In this document: positions 27,002 through 36,515 of the stretch, one piece after another
How the letters are laid out: every line of letters starts with the position of its first letter
How positions within the stretch are numbered: position 1 is the stretch's first letter
DNA from: Denitrobaculum tricleocarpae
Lineage (GTDB): Bacteria > Pseudomonadota > Alphaproteobacteria > Kiloniellales > Kiloniellaceae
Direction: 5' to 3'
Length of the DNA: 64,000 nt
NCBI RefSeq assembly: GCF_007004665.1
Contig: NZ_ML660060.1
Location: 124,001-188,000, forward strand
Translations under genes and position numbers: made by a program
The notes under the pieces: model-generated
What the model saw: the letters and a program-made list of their open reading frames with translations, nothing else
Databases searched by the model: none
Told to the model about the DNA's origin: nothing

Positions 27002-28018
27002 ATGTCCAATGCAAACACCAGTCCGCCGCCCGGCTCCGGGTCGGCTGGAGGATTCTTGAGCAGTAACCCGCTGCTCGTCCTGATTTTTCAGCGTATTCTT
27101 TTAGGATTCGTTCTTCTTTTTGCCATTTCGGCTCTCCTCTTCGTCGGTATCGAAATTCTGCCTGGCGACTTCGCGCAAGCCTACCTCGGTCAGTCGGCGA
27201 CACCCGAAGCCGTGGCGAACATCCGCAAGGAACTGGGGCTCGATGCCCCGCTGCTGCAGCGCTATCTCGGCTGGCTCGGCGGCGTTCTGCAGGGCGATTT
27301 CGGCACCTCCTGGGCCAATAAGGTCAGCGTCTCGGAGCAGATCGGCAAGCGTCTCGGCAACACTCTGTTTCTGGCGTTTTGGGCAGCCGTGGTGTCGGTG
27401 CCTCTGGCTATCGGTCTGGGCATGATCGCTGTCCATTACCGCAACCGCTTCATCGACCGGCTGATCAATATCGTCTCTCTTGCGGCCATTTCGCTGCCTG
27501 AATTCTTCACCGGCTATCTTCTTATTCTTTTCTTCGCGGTGAACTGGGGCGTGGCGGTTTTCCCGGCCACGGTCTTCGCCGATATGGCCTTCACGGACCG
27601 TCTCGCGGCGATTGTCCTGCCTTGCGCCACCCTGGTGCTGGTCGTGCTCGCGCACATGATGCGCATGACCCGGGCGGCGATCCTGAACATCATGTCCTCG
27701 GCTTACATCGAGACCGCCGAGTTGAAGGGTATGAATGCCTTCCGGATCATCGCCAAGCATGCGGCTCCCAACGCGATTGCGCCCATTATCAATGTGGTGG
27801 CGCTGAACCTCGCCTATCTGGTGGTAGGTGTTGTGGTCGTCGAGGTGATTTTCGTTTATCCCGGCATGGGACAATATCTGGTGGACGCTGTTACGATCCG
27901 CGACATGCCGGTGGTACAGGCCTGCGGCCTTGTGTTCGCGGCGGTTTACATCATCCTGAACATGGTGGCTGACGTTTTGGGCATTCTCGCCAATCCGCGC
28001 CTTCGGCATCCGAAGTGA
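27002..28018 (+). CDS. ABC importer permease, DppB-like
   Basis: A 338-residue inner-membrane permease with six expected membrane segments, the first at about residues 25-45. The DppB signature ELGLDAPLLQRYLGWLGG follows the first segment, and the ATPase-docking EAA loop is around ETAELKGMNAFRIIAKHAAPNA. The N-terminal 20 residues are an unusual soluble extension rich in N, P, S and G. It is followed 10 bases later by the DppC-like permease. Confidence 0.92.
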   Translation: MSNANTSPPPGSGSAGGFLSSNPLLVLIFQRILLGFVLLFAISALLFVGIEILPGDFAQAYLGQSATPEAVANIRKELGLDAPLLQRYLGWLGGVLQGDFGTSWANKVSVSEQIGKRLGNTLFLAFWAAVVSVPLAIGLGMIAVHYRNRFIDRLINIVSLAAISLPEFFTGYLLILFFAVNWGVAVFPATVFADMAFTDRLAAIVLPCATLVLVVLAHMMRMTRAAILNIMSSAYIETAELKGMNAFRIIAKHAAPNAIAPIINVVALNLAYLVVGVVVVEVIFVYPGMGQYLVDAVTIRDMPVVQACGLVFAAVYIILNMVADVLGILANPRLRHPK

Positions 28019-28028
28019 GGGCGGGGAT

Positions 28029-28859
28029 ATGAGCATGATCAAAGCCATGCCCTGGAGTGCCCGTATCGGCTGCCTGGGGGTTTTCATCTTTCTCTTTTCC
28101 GCCGTCTTCGCGGATGTCATCGCACCTTATGGTGAGCGGGATATCGTCGGCGATGTCTGGGAGCCGTCGTCCGGCCAGTTCCTGCTGGGGACCGACAATC
28201 TGGGGCGGGATTTGCTCTCGCGCATGATGTATGGCGCGCAGACCACGATCTTTATTTCCGCGGTTGCGTCCGTCCTGTCGTTTTCGGTCGGGATTTTTCT
28301 GAGCTTCCTGGCGGCGGTCATGCGCGGCTGGACCGATCAGGTGCTCTCGCGGCTCAACGATATGATGATGGCAATCCCAACCCTGATCTTCGCGCTGGTG
28401 GTTCTGGCGGCTCTGCCTCAGGAACTCTGGATCCTGGTACTGGTCATGGCCCTGATCGACTCGACGCGCGTGTTCCGTCTGGGTCGGGCGGTTGCCGTCG
28501 ATATCGTGGTGATGGACTTCGTCGAGACAGCGCGCCTGCGCGGCGAGGGACGGATGTGGATCATCTTCCGGGAGATCCTGCCCAACGCCCTGTCGCCTCT
28601 GCTGGCCGAATTCGGGCTGCGCTTTGCATTTGCGGTGCTTTTCCTCTCCTCGCTTTCCTTCCTGGGCCTGGGTATCCAGCCGCCGGAAGCGGACTGGGGC
28701 GGCATGGTGAAGGACAATAAGGACGGCATTATCTTTGGCGTTCCCGCCGCGCTGATCCCAGGCGGCGCTATCGCGGCACTGGCGATCTGCGTCAATCTGA
28801 TCGTGGACTGGCTGCTGAATCGAACCGCCAGCCTGAAGGGAGGACGTGGTGATGTCTAG
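28029..28859 (+). CDS. ABC importer permease, DppC-like
   Basis: A 276-residue permease. It starts with a single membrane segment and the family pattern FLLGTDNLGRDLLSRMMYGA near residue 50, and the EAA loop is VETARLRGEGRMWIIFREIL. It partners the DppB-like protein upstream. The last 8 bases overlap the start of the double ATPase gene, which points to coupled translation. Confidence 0.92.
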   Translation: MSMIKAMPWSARIGCLGVFIFLFSAVFADVIAPYGERDIVGDVWEPSSGQFLLGTDNLGRDLLSRMMYGAQTTIFISAVASVLSFSVGIFLSFLAAVMRGWTDQVLSRLNDMMMAIPTLIFALVVLAALPQELWILVLVMALIDSTRVFRLGRAVAVDIVVMDFVETARLRGEGRMWIIFREILPNALSPLLAEFGLRFAFAVLFLSSLSFLGLGIQPPEADWGGMVKDNKDGIIFGVPAALIPGGAIAALAICVNLIVDWLLNRTASLKGGRGDV

Positions 28860-30501
28860 TGGGGCGATGTCTGATAGACTTCTGGACGTTAAAGACCTGC
28901 GCATTGAAGCCACGGTCTATCCGCCGGGCGAGACGCCCAAGGATATTGTGATCGTGCACGGCGTCTCCTTTACGCTCGAGAAGGGCAAGGTGCTTGGCTT
29001 GATCGGTGAATCCGGTGCCGGCAAATCCACCATCGGCCTGGCCTCCATGGCCTATGGCCGGGGCGGGTGCCGGATCACCGGAGGCACGGCGCATTTTAAC
29101 GGCGAGGATATCCTCGCCGCTTCCAAGGCGCGGGTGCGGGACCTCCGCGGTTCGAAGATCTGCTACGTGGCCCAGTCCGCGGCGGCGGCCTTCAATCCGG
29201 CTCACCGGCTTGGCGATCAGATCGTCGAGGCGACGGTGTTGCACGGGGTGTCGAGCCGGGCCGAGGCCATGGAAAGGGCCGATCATCTCTTCGAGATTCT
29301 GGGACTCCCCAATCCGAAGGAATTCGGTCAACGCTATCCGCACCAGGTCTCCGGCGGGCAGCTGCAGCGCGCTATGACCGCCATGGCACTCTGTTCACAG
29401 CCCGATCTCATTGTTTTCGACGAACCGACGACCGCTCTGGACGTGACCACCCAGATCGACGTGCTGGCCGCGATTAAACATGCGATCGAAGAGACCGGCA
29501 CGGCGGCGCTCTATATCACCCATGACCTTGCCGTGGTGGCGCAGGTGTCGGACGACATCATGGTGCTGCGCCACGGTAAGACCGTGGAATATGGGCCGGT
29601 GGCTCAGATCATCGAAACACCGCAAGAGGACTACACCCGCGAACTGGTGTCGGTGCGCTCCAACATCAAGCCGGAGGCCGAGGATCAAACTCAACCGCTG
29701 CTGACGATTGAGAACATCGATGCCGCCTACGGGAATTCCCTGCAGGTCCTGTTCGATGTTTCCTTCCATCTCCCCAAAGGCCAGACACTGGCGGTGGTCG
29801 GCGAGTCGGGCTCGGGCAAGTCGACCACCGCGCGTGTGATCACCGGTCTGCTGCCTCAGCGCAACGGACGGGTGACCTTCGATGGCCGGGACCTGGCGCC
29901 CAGGTTGGCGGACCGGCCCCGCGAGGACCTGCGTGCGCTGCAGATGATCTATCAGATGGCCGATGTCGCCATGAACCCGCGGCATACGGTGCGGGACATC
30001 ATCGGCCGTCCGCTGACCTTTTATTTTGGCCTGCGCGGGCGTGAGAAGGAAAAGCGGGTGATCGAGCTGCTCGATCAGATCGAAATGGGCGAGTCCTTTA
30101 TCGACCGCTATCCGGCGGAACTCTCAGGCGGTCAGAAACAGCGGGTTTGTATTGCGCGCTCGCTGGCGGCGGACCCCAAGCTCATCATCTGCGACGAACC
30201 GACTTCGGCACTCGACCCGCTGGTTGCGGAGGATATCCTGAAGCTGCTGATGAACCTGCAGAAAGAGACGGATGTTTCCTACCTCTTCATCACCCATGAT
30301 ATCGCCACCGTCCGCGCCATCGCGGATTCGATCGCGGTGATGTACCAGGGGCGGCTGGTGCGCTTCGGTCCCAAGAGCCAGGTTCTGTCGCCGCCTTTCG
30401 ACGACTACACCGATTTGCTGTTGAAGTCGGTTCCCGAGATGGAGCTTGGTTGGCTCGAGAAGGCTCTGGTCGAACGGAAGATGGAGGCCGCTGGCAATTA
30501 A
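28852..30501 (+). CDS. ABC importer double ATPase, DppD-DppF fusion
   Basis: A 549-residue protein from the ATG at 28852, preceded 7 bases earlier by GGGAGGA. It has two complete ATPase halves: Walker A GESGAGKST with signature VSGGQLQRA in the first (to about residue 265), and GESGSGKST with LSGGQKQRV in the second. Each half has its own Walker B (IVFDEPTTALD; IICDEPTSALD). Such double ATPases power some Dpp/Opp-type importers in place of two separate subunits. It completes the operon begun at 25292. Confidence 0.92.
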   Translation: MSSGAMSDRLLDVKDLRIEATVYPPGETPKDIVIVHGVSFTLEKGKVLGLIGESGAGKSTIGLASMAYGRGGCRITGGTAHFNGEDILAASKARVRDLRGSKICYVAQSAAAAFNPAHRLGDQIVEATVLHGVSSRAEAMERADHLFEILGLPNPKEFGQRYPHQVSGGQLQRAMTAMALCSQPDLIVFDEPTTALDVTTQIDVLAAIKHAIEETGTAALYITHDLAVVAQVSDDIMVLRHGKTVEYGPVAQIIETPQEDYTRELVSVRSNIKPEAEDQTQPLLTIENIDAAYGNSLQVLFDVSFHLPKGQTLAVVGESGSGKSTTARVITGLLPQRNGRVTFDGRDLAPRLADRPREDLRALQMIYQMADVAMNPRHTVRDIIGRPLTFYFGLRGREKEKRVIELLDQIEMGESFIDRYPAELSGGQKQRVCIARSLAADPKLIICDEPTSALDPLVAEDILKLLMNLQKETDVSYLFITHDIATVRAIADSIAVMYQGRLVRFGPKSQVLSPPFDDYTDLLLKSVPEMELGWLEKALVERKMEAAGN

Positions 30502-30512
30502 CGCCCCGGAAA

Positions 30513-31466
30513 CTAACGTCCCGCGGCTGCGCCAAGACGCGCAATGGCGTCACAGATACGGGCGAAGCTATGCTTCGCCCGTTCGCTCGAGGTTCTGGCC
30601 CTCAGGTAACCGTGCACCAGCCCTGGTTCATTGATCCACTCGGCTTCGACACCCGCATCGCGCAAGCGCTTGACGTAGGTTGCGCCATCGTCGCGTAGGG
30701 GGTCGCAGTCCGCTGTGACGATTACGCAGGGGGCTGCGCCTGTGAAGTCTCTTGCCGATAAAGGCGCGTAGGTCGGATCATTTCCCGGCACCTCGCCCTC
30801 GACCCGGACGTTCTTGTAAAACATCACGTCCCGTGTCGTGAGCAGAGGCGCATGCGCTTCTTCCCGGTAAGACGGCAGCCCCATGATTTCCCCACCCAGG
30901 CCCGGATAGATCAGGACCTGACCGGCAGGCGCGTCAGGCCGGTGCCGGATCGCCAGGCAAACGGCAGCCGCCAGATTACCGCCCGCGGAATCACCGCAGA
31001 GGATGATCGGATTGCCCTCCTTTGAGATCGCTTCAAAAGCGGCCAGCACGTCGTTGTAGGCTGCGGGGTGCCGATGTTCCGGGCAGAGGCGGTAGTCGAC
31101 GGATACGACGGAAAAGCCCGTTGCTGCTGCGATCTCGGCGCAGACATCGTCGTGGCTTTCCAGTCCTCCGACGACGAAGCCGCCGCCGTGACAGTAGATC
31201 ACTATGGCCGCAGGTTCCGCCGTCGCGTGCGGCTGGTAACGGCGGATTGGTATTTCACCATCACCGCCCGGAATACTCTCGTCTCTTACCGAAAGGCCTG
31301 ACGGTCTTTTCTGCCGGAACGCTGCGCACATCTCGTCGTAAACCGCGCGCTGTGTTGCAATGTCGGCATCGACCGTGTCGGGTGGATAAAAGCTGTCGGT
31401 CCGGTCGATAAATGCCCAGATCTCTTCATCGATTCGGGGGGCGTAGAAGGGATCGCGTTTGGTCAT
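30513..31466 (-). CDS. Alpha/beta hydrolase, hormone-sensitive-lipase family
   Basis: A 317-residue esterase of bacterial family IV. The oxyanion motif HGGG is in YCHGGGFVVGG, the nucleophile serine in CGDSAGGNLA, and the acid and histidine lie near the C-terminus (VTADCDPLRDD; GLVHGYL). No signal peptide, so it is cytoplasmic. It is convergent with the Dpp-like operon, 11 bases from its end, and divergent from the phosphatase-fold gene. These enzymes cleave short acyl esters or amides. The natural substrate is unknown. Confidence 0.9.
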   Translation of the reverse strand: MTKRDPFYAPRIDEEIWAFIDRTDSFYPPDTVDADIATQRAVYDEMCAAFRQKRPSGLSVRDESIPGGDGEIPIRRYQPHATAEPAAIVIYCHGGGFVVGGLESHDDVCAEIAAATGFSVVSVDYRLCPEHRHPAAYNDVLAAFEAISKEGNPIILCGDSAGGNLAAAVCLAIRHRPDAPAGQVLIYPGLGGEIMGLPSYREEAHAPLLTTRDVMFYKNVRVEGEVPGNDPTYAPLSARDFTGAAPCVIVTADCDPLRDDGATYVKRLRDAGVEAEWINEPGLVHGYLRARTSSERAKHSFARICDAIARLGAAAGR

Positions 31467-31672
31467 GGCGGTCTCTGCGGATGTGCCGGAACGATAGTCT
31501 TACGGATAAAGCTTGTGGCGCTTCGAGCGAGGAGTCAATCGCACTCTGGCGTCTTTGATCTTGCAGCCAGTATTTCCTTTCGTTGCTGAGAAAGCGGCTT
31601 GCCGGGATTCGAAATCACCTGCACTCTGCGCTCGGCAGGCAGACAGGGATGTTTTGCGGGGGGAGATCTTAC

Positions 31673-32506
31673 ATGAGTCGAAAAGTCGTCCTGATCATTC
31701 TGGACGGAATGGGGTGGAAGACGGCACGCACGCTGCTCGGAAATGTCGAAGGCTGGGTCGAAAAGGGCGATGCCTCGGTATGGAAAATGCGGGCGACACT
31801 GCCGTCGGTTTCCGGGCCCTGCTACGCCTCGATCCATAGCGGTGTGACACCGCAGGAGCACGGCATCGTCGACAATTACAAAGAGATGAAGACCGATGTG
31901 GCGGATATTTTTTCCGAAGCCCGCAAGGCCGGGCGGACCACGGCGGCTGCGGCGCACTCTCTCTTTTCCAGTTACTTTCAGCGTGCTCCCTTCGATATCT
32001 ACCGCGACCTGGAGGTCGACGACGAGAGCCTGCCGATCCAGCACGGACGTTTCTACACCATGCGCGGCGAGACCAAGGGCAATCTGGCGGTGCCGGCCGA
32101 GGCAGATCTCTTTGCCCAGGCAGCCATCATGATCGACCGGCATCAACCGGACTATCTGTTGCTGCACAGCTGCACGGTGGATTCCACTGGGCATCGCCAC
32201 GGTCCGGATTCCGCCGAGATGGATCATGTGGTCTATGTCCTGGACGGCGTATTGGGGAATGCTCTGCCGCGCTGGCTCGACCAGGGCTACGAGATCATGG
32301 TTACCTCCGACCACGGCCAGTCGCCGCGTGGACATCACGGCGGCACCACGGACGAAATGCGCGAGGTGGCCTTCTATTACTTCGGTGACGGCAAGCGTCC
32401 CGATGCGGGTGTGGTCCTGGACCAGCTTCAGATCGCCCCGACGGTCCTGGCGCGGCTTGGGGTGCCTCCGGCGGACAGTATGCGGCATCCGAGTTTTCTC
32501 ACATAA
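31673..32506 (+). CDS. Alkaline-phosphatase-superfamily hydrolase (phosphodiesterase/phosphonoacetate-hydrolase-like)
   Basis: A 277-residue protein from the ATG at 31673, chosen because GGGGGGAGA lies a few bases upstream and MSRKVVLIILDGMGW is the classic family start. Metal ligands are visible as D10 (ILDGMG), a Ser nucleophile candidate in LPSVSGPCYASI, D and H in CTVDSTGHRHGP, D and H in VTSDHGQS, and a final H in GHHGGTTDE. It is shorter than nucleotide pyrophosphatases and has no signal peptide, so it is cytosolic. It lies close to a phosphonate oxygenase pair, so a phosphonate ester or phosphodiester substrate is attractive but unproven. Confidence 0.85.
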   Translation: MSRKVVLIILDGMGWKTARTLLGNVEGWVEKGDASVWKMRATLPSVSGPCYASIHSGVTPQEHGIVDNYKEMKTDVADIFSEARKAGRTTAAAAHSLFSSYFQRAPFDIYRDLEVDDESLPIQHGRFYTMRGETKGNLAVPAEADLFAQAAIMIDRHQPDYLLLHSCTVDSTGHRHGPDSAEMDHVVYVLDGVLGNALPRWLDQGYEIMVTSDHGQSPRGHHGGTTDEMREVAFYYFGDGKRPDAGVVLDQLQIAPTVLARLGVPPADSMRHPSFLT

Positions 32507-32532
32507 CACAGCAGCCGGGCAGGGACAGGGCT

Positions 32533-34530
32533 ATGTCGAAACGGTCATTTCACGTCATAGAAGATGCATGGATTCCCCTGCGCGACGGGACGCGCCTGGC
32601 GGCGCGCATCTGGATGCCGGAGGGCGCAGAGCAGGATCCCGTTCCTGCCATTCTCGAACATCTGCCCTATCGCCGCCGCGATGGCACCGCACCCCGGGAC
32701 GAGAGCACCTATCCGGTTTTCGCCGAAGCCGGTTATGCCGGTGTCCGGGTCGATATGCGCGGCAGCGGCGATTCCGAGGGGGTCATCGAGGACGAGTACT
32801 CGCCGCAGGAACTGGCCGATGCCGTGGAGGTCATCGAATGGCTGGCGGCCCAGGATTGGTGCAGCGGCTCCGTGGGCATGATGGGAATCTCCTGGGGCGG
32901 TTTCAATTCTCTCCAGGTAGCGGCGTTACGGCCCCCGGCTCTGAAGGCGGTGATCTCACTGAGCTCGACGGTCGACCGCTACAACGACGATATCCATTTC
33001 AAAAACGGATGCCTGCTCTCCGCCAATTTTTACTGGGCGACCAACATGCTGTGTTATTCCTCACGGCCGCCCGATCCGGAGATCGTCGGTGCGGACTGGC
33101 GGACGCAGTGGCTGAAGCGCCTGGAGACCATCGACTATCCGCTGAACACCTGGCTGGCCCATCAGCGGCGCGACGACTATTGGCGTCACGGTTCGATCTG
33201 CGAAGACTACGACGCGCTCGAGGCAGCGGTTCTGATCATCGCCGGCTGGGGCGACGGCTACCGCAATGCCCCGCCGACCGCGGCGGCCCATCTGAACGCA
33301 CCGGTGAAAGCGATCAACGGTCCCTGGATTCACAAGTATCCGCACTTCGCCTGGCCCAAGCCGCGCCTCGACTTTCATGCCGAGGCGATCCGCTGGTGGG
33401 ACCACTGGCTGAAGGGAATCGAAAACGACGCGGAGGATCTGCCCGCGTACCGCGCCTATGTGACCGAGGGCGTTCGTCCGTCGACCTGGCGCGAGAGCGA
33501 CCCGGGCCGCTGGGTCGCCATGGAGAGCTGGCCGTCGTCAGACGTTGCCGGCATGACTCTGCACCTGACCGGCGATGGTTGCCTGAGCGATGCCCCAGGC
33601 GAGGGCGGTATGGCGGTGGTGGCTTCCCCCCAGGACTGCGGGACCGCCTCGGGGGAGTATTTCACTCTGGCGCCCGGTGCAGACCTGCCCGGCGATCAGC
33701 GGGGCGACGACGGTTTGTCCCTGGTCTTCGAGACGGAAGTCCTCGCCGAACCCCTCGAAATTCTCGGACGTCCGAGCCTCAAGGTGAAGCTTGCCATCGA
33801 CGCGCCGCTCGGGAACCTCGCGGTTCGGTTGGTCGATGTGCATCCGGACGGTATGGCGCAGCGCGTAAGCCTCGGCGTGCTCAATCTTGCTCATCGCGGC
33901 GGCAATGCCACGCCGGAGCCAATGACGCCGGGCGCATTCGAAGAGGTCGAGATTCTATTGGATGAGTCCGGGCATCGCTTTCGCGCGGGGCACCGCATCA
34001 GGCTTGCCATTTCGACGGCCTATTGGCCACTGATCTTGCCGCCGCCCAGTCATGTGACCGCGCAGCTTGTGACCGGCTCCGACAGCCGTTTCACGCTCCC
34101 GGTCCTGCAGGCCGCCAAACCCGCCGAGATGCCCGAACCTGCCGACCCGGATCCTCTGCCGAAGTACCCGAACCTGGAACCCGGCGAAACCCGCCGCTGG
34201 ATGGAGCGCGACCTGAGTGCGGGCGTCACGCATTATCTCATTCTTGATGATACCGGCGCGAACCAGCACCCCGGGCACGGCATGGTCTCGCAGGAGATCC
34301 GGCGGGAGTGCTGGTCGATCCAGCCGGAGGATCCGCTGAGCGTCACGGGCGAAGCGCACATGACCGCCAGGCGCAGCCGGGGCGACTGGTCCACCCGCAC
34401 CGAAACCACGACCCGCCTGACCGCCGATGCCACGCACTTCCATCTCACGGCCAAGCTGGAGGCCTACGAAGGCGAGGCCCTTGTGTTTGAGCGGGAATGG
34501 ACCAGAAAAATCCGCCGCGACTTCATGTAG
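32533..34530 (+). CDS. CocE/NonD-family hydrolase
   Basis: A 665-residue serine hydrolase of the X-Pro dipeptidyl-peptidase S15 type. The N-terminal domain starts with WIPLRDGTRLAARIWMPEG, the nucleophile serine is in MMGISWGGFNSLQ, and the C-terminal part (from about residue 335) is the jelly-roll X-Pro C domain, with GHRIRLAISTAYWPLILPPP. Members cleave proline dipeptides, cocaine esters or amide-type antibiotics. It begins 26 bases after the phosphatase-fold gene and is probably co-transcribed. No signal peptide. An additional C-terminal segment of about 100 residues is longer than in the smallest CocE proteins. Confidence 0.9.
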   Translation: MSKRSFHVIEDAWIPLRDGTRLAARIWMPEGAEQDPVPAILEHLPYRRRDGTAPRDESTYPVFAEAGYAGVRVDMRGSGDSEGVIEDEYSPQELADAVEVIEWLAAQDWCSGSVGMMGISWGGFNSLQVAALRPPALKAVISLSSTVDRYNDDIHFKNGCLLSANFYWATNMLCYSSRPPDPEIVGADWRTQWLKRLETIDYPLNTWLAHQRRDDYWRHGSICEDYDALEAAVLIIAGWGDGYRNAPPTAAAHLNAPVKAINGPWIHKYPHFAWPKPRLDFHAEAIRWWDHWLKGIENDAEDLPAYRAYVTEGVRPSTWRESDPGRWVAMESWPSSDVAGMTLHLTGDGCLSDAPGEGGMAVVASPQDCGTASGEYFTLAPGADLPGDQRGDDGLSLVFETEVLAEPLEILGRPSLKVKLAIDAPLGNLAVRLVDVHPDGMAQRVSLGVLNLAHRGGNATPEPMTPGAFEEVEILLDESGHRFRAGHRIRLAISTAYWPLILPPPSHVTAQLVTGSDSRFTLPVLQAAKPAEMPEPADPDPLPKYPNLEPGETRRWMERDLSAGVTHYLILDDTGANQHPGHGMVSQEIRRECWSIQPEDPLSVTGEAHMTARRSRGDWSTRTETTTRLTADATHFHLTAKLEAYEGEALVFEREWTRKIRRDFM

Positions 34531-34541
34531 TGGCGAGCTTC

Positions 34542-35135
34542 TCAGTCTCGTTCGGCGCAGAAGCGGTCAACGACATGTTGCAGAATTGGGGCGTAGTGCG
34601 TGAAGGGGGGCGTTTCCAGGTCCGGGTCCTTGCCGTCTTCGTCCCAGAAACGCACCTGCAGAATATCTTTTAAGTGCGGGTTCTCGCGAAAGGCGGCCAC
34701 CTCGTCATTGGACATAGGGCCGCCCTGCAAGCGGAGGCTATGAACCGAAGCCTCCGACAGGCGGTTGAAGTAGCTCGGGTCCGTGGCGCAGAGGTAACGC
34801 TTGGCGTCGACGTGATAGCGGACACAGTCGACCACGAGCCTCGGAAAGAAGGGCGCCAGGACGGCGGCGCCCGCCGTGTCGTGATAATTGTTCAGGCCCT
34901 TTTCCAGGGCATCTTCCGGAAATTCGCTTGTGTAGTGCCCGATGTCGTGCAGCAGGGCCGCGGCGATCAGCTCGTCCGACGCGTCCGACTCTTCGGCCCT
35001 GAAAGCGCCCTGCAGCATATGCTGGGACATGGTGACCGGTTCGCCCAGATAGGATTCCGCGCCCCGGCGATTGAAGATATCGCCGATGAAATCCACGATG
35101 CTGTCAGGTGTAAGACGTGTCATGGCGTTGGTCAT
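34542..35135 (-). CDS. HD-domain mixed-valent diiron oxygenase, PhnZ/TmpB-like
   Basis: A 197-residue protein that lines up with PhnZ and TmpB, which cleave the C-P bond of 1-hydroxyphosphonates with O2. All six metal ligands known for PhnZ have counterparts: H39, H63, D64 (LLHDIGHY), H85, H108 and D165 (FWDEDGK). The substrate-gating pair of PhnZ (Tyr-x-x-Glu) is present as Y29 and E32 (SYLGEP), and the phosphonate-binding AKRYL and QGGPM segments are conserved. Its start overlaps the stop of the dioxygenase gene by 4 bases, so the two are coupled. If TmpB-like, the product is glycine betaine aldehyde plus phosphate. If PhnZ-like, glycine plus phosphate. Confidence 0.87.
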   Translation of the reverse strand: MTNAMTRLTPDSIVDFIGDIFNRRGAESYLGEPVTMSQHMLQGAFRAEESDASDELIAAALLHDIGHYTSEFPEDALEKGLNNYHDTAGAAVLAPFFPRLVVDCVRYHVDAKRYLCATDPSYFNRLSEASVHSLRLQGGPMSNDEVAAFRENPHLKDILQVRFWDEDGKDPDLETPPFTHYAPILQHVVDRFCAERD

Positions 35136-36283
35136 TCCGCGGCTTCCGGCAGCTCTTCCTCGATGGCGGCGAGGGTGGAGAGCAGATCGTCTTTATCCGC
35201 GTAACAGCCCTGAAGCCAGCGCGATCCCGTGCCCGAGAAACCTTTCCGGGCATGGAGCACGCGGGTGTTGTCGACGATGAAAAGGTCGCCGGGTTTCATC
35301 TTGAAGGTGACTTCGCCCTCGGGCCGCTCAATGATCTCCGCCAGGTGCCGGTAGGCGGCGTAATAGGTGGCCATGTCGTCGAAAGGAATGTCCGTGAAAG
35401 GCGCGGCGGAGCGGTTATTGAAACGCAGGCCGAGCAGTTCTCTGTCCGGTCCCAGTTCGACCATCGGGCGCTTGGCCCGCAGCCGGATGCCGTCTGATCC
35501 GGCATATTCGAAGCGAGCCGGGTAGCAGGCGAGCAGGTCGAAATGCTCCGGCGCTTCTTTCTGAAGGATTTCGAGCGCCTTAAAGCCGTCGACGACTTTG
35601 GAGTCCCCGCCCTCCGCGGAGTTTTCCAGGCAGGCCAGAAGCTGAAGGGTCGGCACCGGATCGCGGTAAGGATTGTCGCTGTGGGCCTGCAGGCCTAATC
35701 CCGTGTAGGCCAGATTGACCGGGTTCACCTCGGATCTGACCTCGAACCAGCGCCCGTAGTTGGTTTCGCGCACGTAACCGAAGAGGGCGGCGACCTCCAG
35801 CAGTGCACCGCTTTCCGGTTTCAGCCCCGTCATGACCGCGAAGCCGCAGCGCCGGATAGCACCCAGCCAACCTGCCAGGGCCCGGCGGTCGTTTTTGGCG
35901 GCGGCAAGGTCGACGGTGGGAATTGCGGAGGCGAGATCCGAGCCCCAGCGGGAGATAGCCTCACCGGTCCAGCCTTTCGGGCGGTTCTCGATTCGGTCGT
36001 AGTTGTGTTCGGCGAGCCATGCGGCCGGAAAGCTGACCTCCTTGCCATCAGGCAGGAAGCGGAGCGCGAGAGACTGCTCCTCCGCGCGCGCCGATTCAAT
36101 ACGTGTGTTTTCAGGGCAGTCCAACAGCGTGACCAGACGCTGCCCGTTGCTTGCTGAACGCGTCTCCGGATCCAACGCGTTGTCGCGCAGCCAGATTGCA
36201 TGGAACCGCGCGGTCTTGCCGTTCGACCAGGTGATTGCGAGGGCCTGCCCCTCCTGGAGAAGATTAACAGATTTGATCACCAT
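35132..36283 (-). CDS. 2-oxoglutarate/Fe(II) dioxygenase, TmpA/gamma-butyrobetaine-hydroxylase-like
   Basis: A 383-residue protein. The ATG at 36283 is chosen because AAGGA lies upstream and [12 protein letters not shown] begins the N-terminal domain. Residues 1-100 are the GBBH N-terminal (DUF971-like) domain with FHAIWLRDN, but the zinc cysteines that normally follow (N-C-x-C-x-x-C) are replaced by NALDPETR. Residues about 120-383 are the TauD-type domain with iron ligands H201 and D203 ([10 protein letters not shown]) and H344 (RVLHARKG), and an arginine in GSRWLQGCY for 2-oxoglutarate. Such proteins were long annotated as carnitine-synthesis enzymes. The PhnZ-like partner overlapping downstream makes a phosphonate hydroxylase far more likely. 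Confidence 0.85.
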   Translation of the reverse strand: MVIKSVNLLQEGQALAITWSNGKTARFHAIWLRDNALDPETRSASNGQRLVTLLDCPENTRIESARAEEQSLALRFLPDGKEVSFPAAWLAEHNYDRIENRPKGWTGEAISRWGSDLASAIPTVDLAAAKNDRRALAGWLGAIRRCGFAVMTGLKPESGALLEVAALFGYVRETNYGRWFEVRSEVNPVNLAYTGLGLQAHSDNPYRDPVPTLQLLACLENSAEGGDSKVVDGFKALEILQKEAPEHFDLLACYPARFEYAGSDGIRLRAKRPMVELGPDRELLGLRFNNRSAAPFTDIPFDDMATYYAAYRHLAEIIERPEGEVTFKMKPGDLFIVDNTRVLHARKGFSGTGSRWLQGCYADKDDLLSTLAAIEEELPEAAE

Positions 36284-36515
36284 CCACCGCGTCCTTGAAG
36301 TGAGGCCGTTATCTATGAATTTGGACAGTAAGCCGGGCGAAATCTCAAGCGATATATGGTTTAGGCCCTGTGCCGACGTTCGGGGCGCAAAGCCGTGCAT
36401 GGCAGACCCGACGGGTGAGCGCTTGACCGTCAACGCGCATCTGTGACAAGGCATAGCCTCGCGGAAGGTCTCCGCGCGCAGATCATATGAAGCCGATCAC
36501 GGGAAAACGCAGCGG

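Noticed and set aside
32226-33965. 579-codon frame overlapping the phosphatase-fold and CocE-like genes on the same strand
   Set aside because: Rich in R, P, G and A without motifs, while the other frame holds two well-formed hydrolases.
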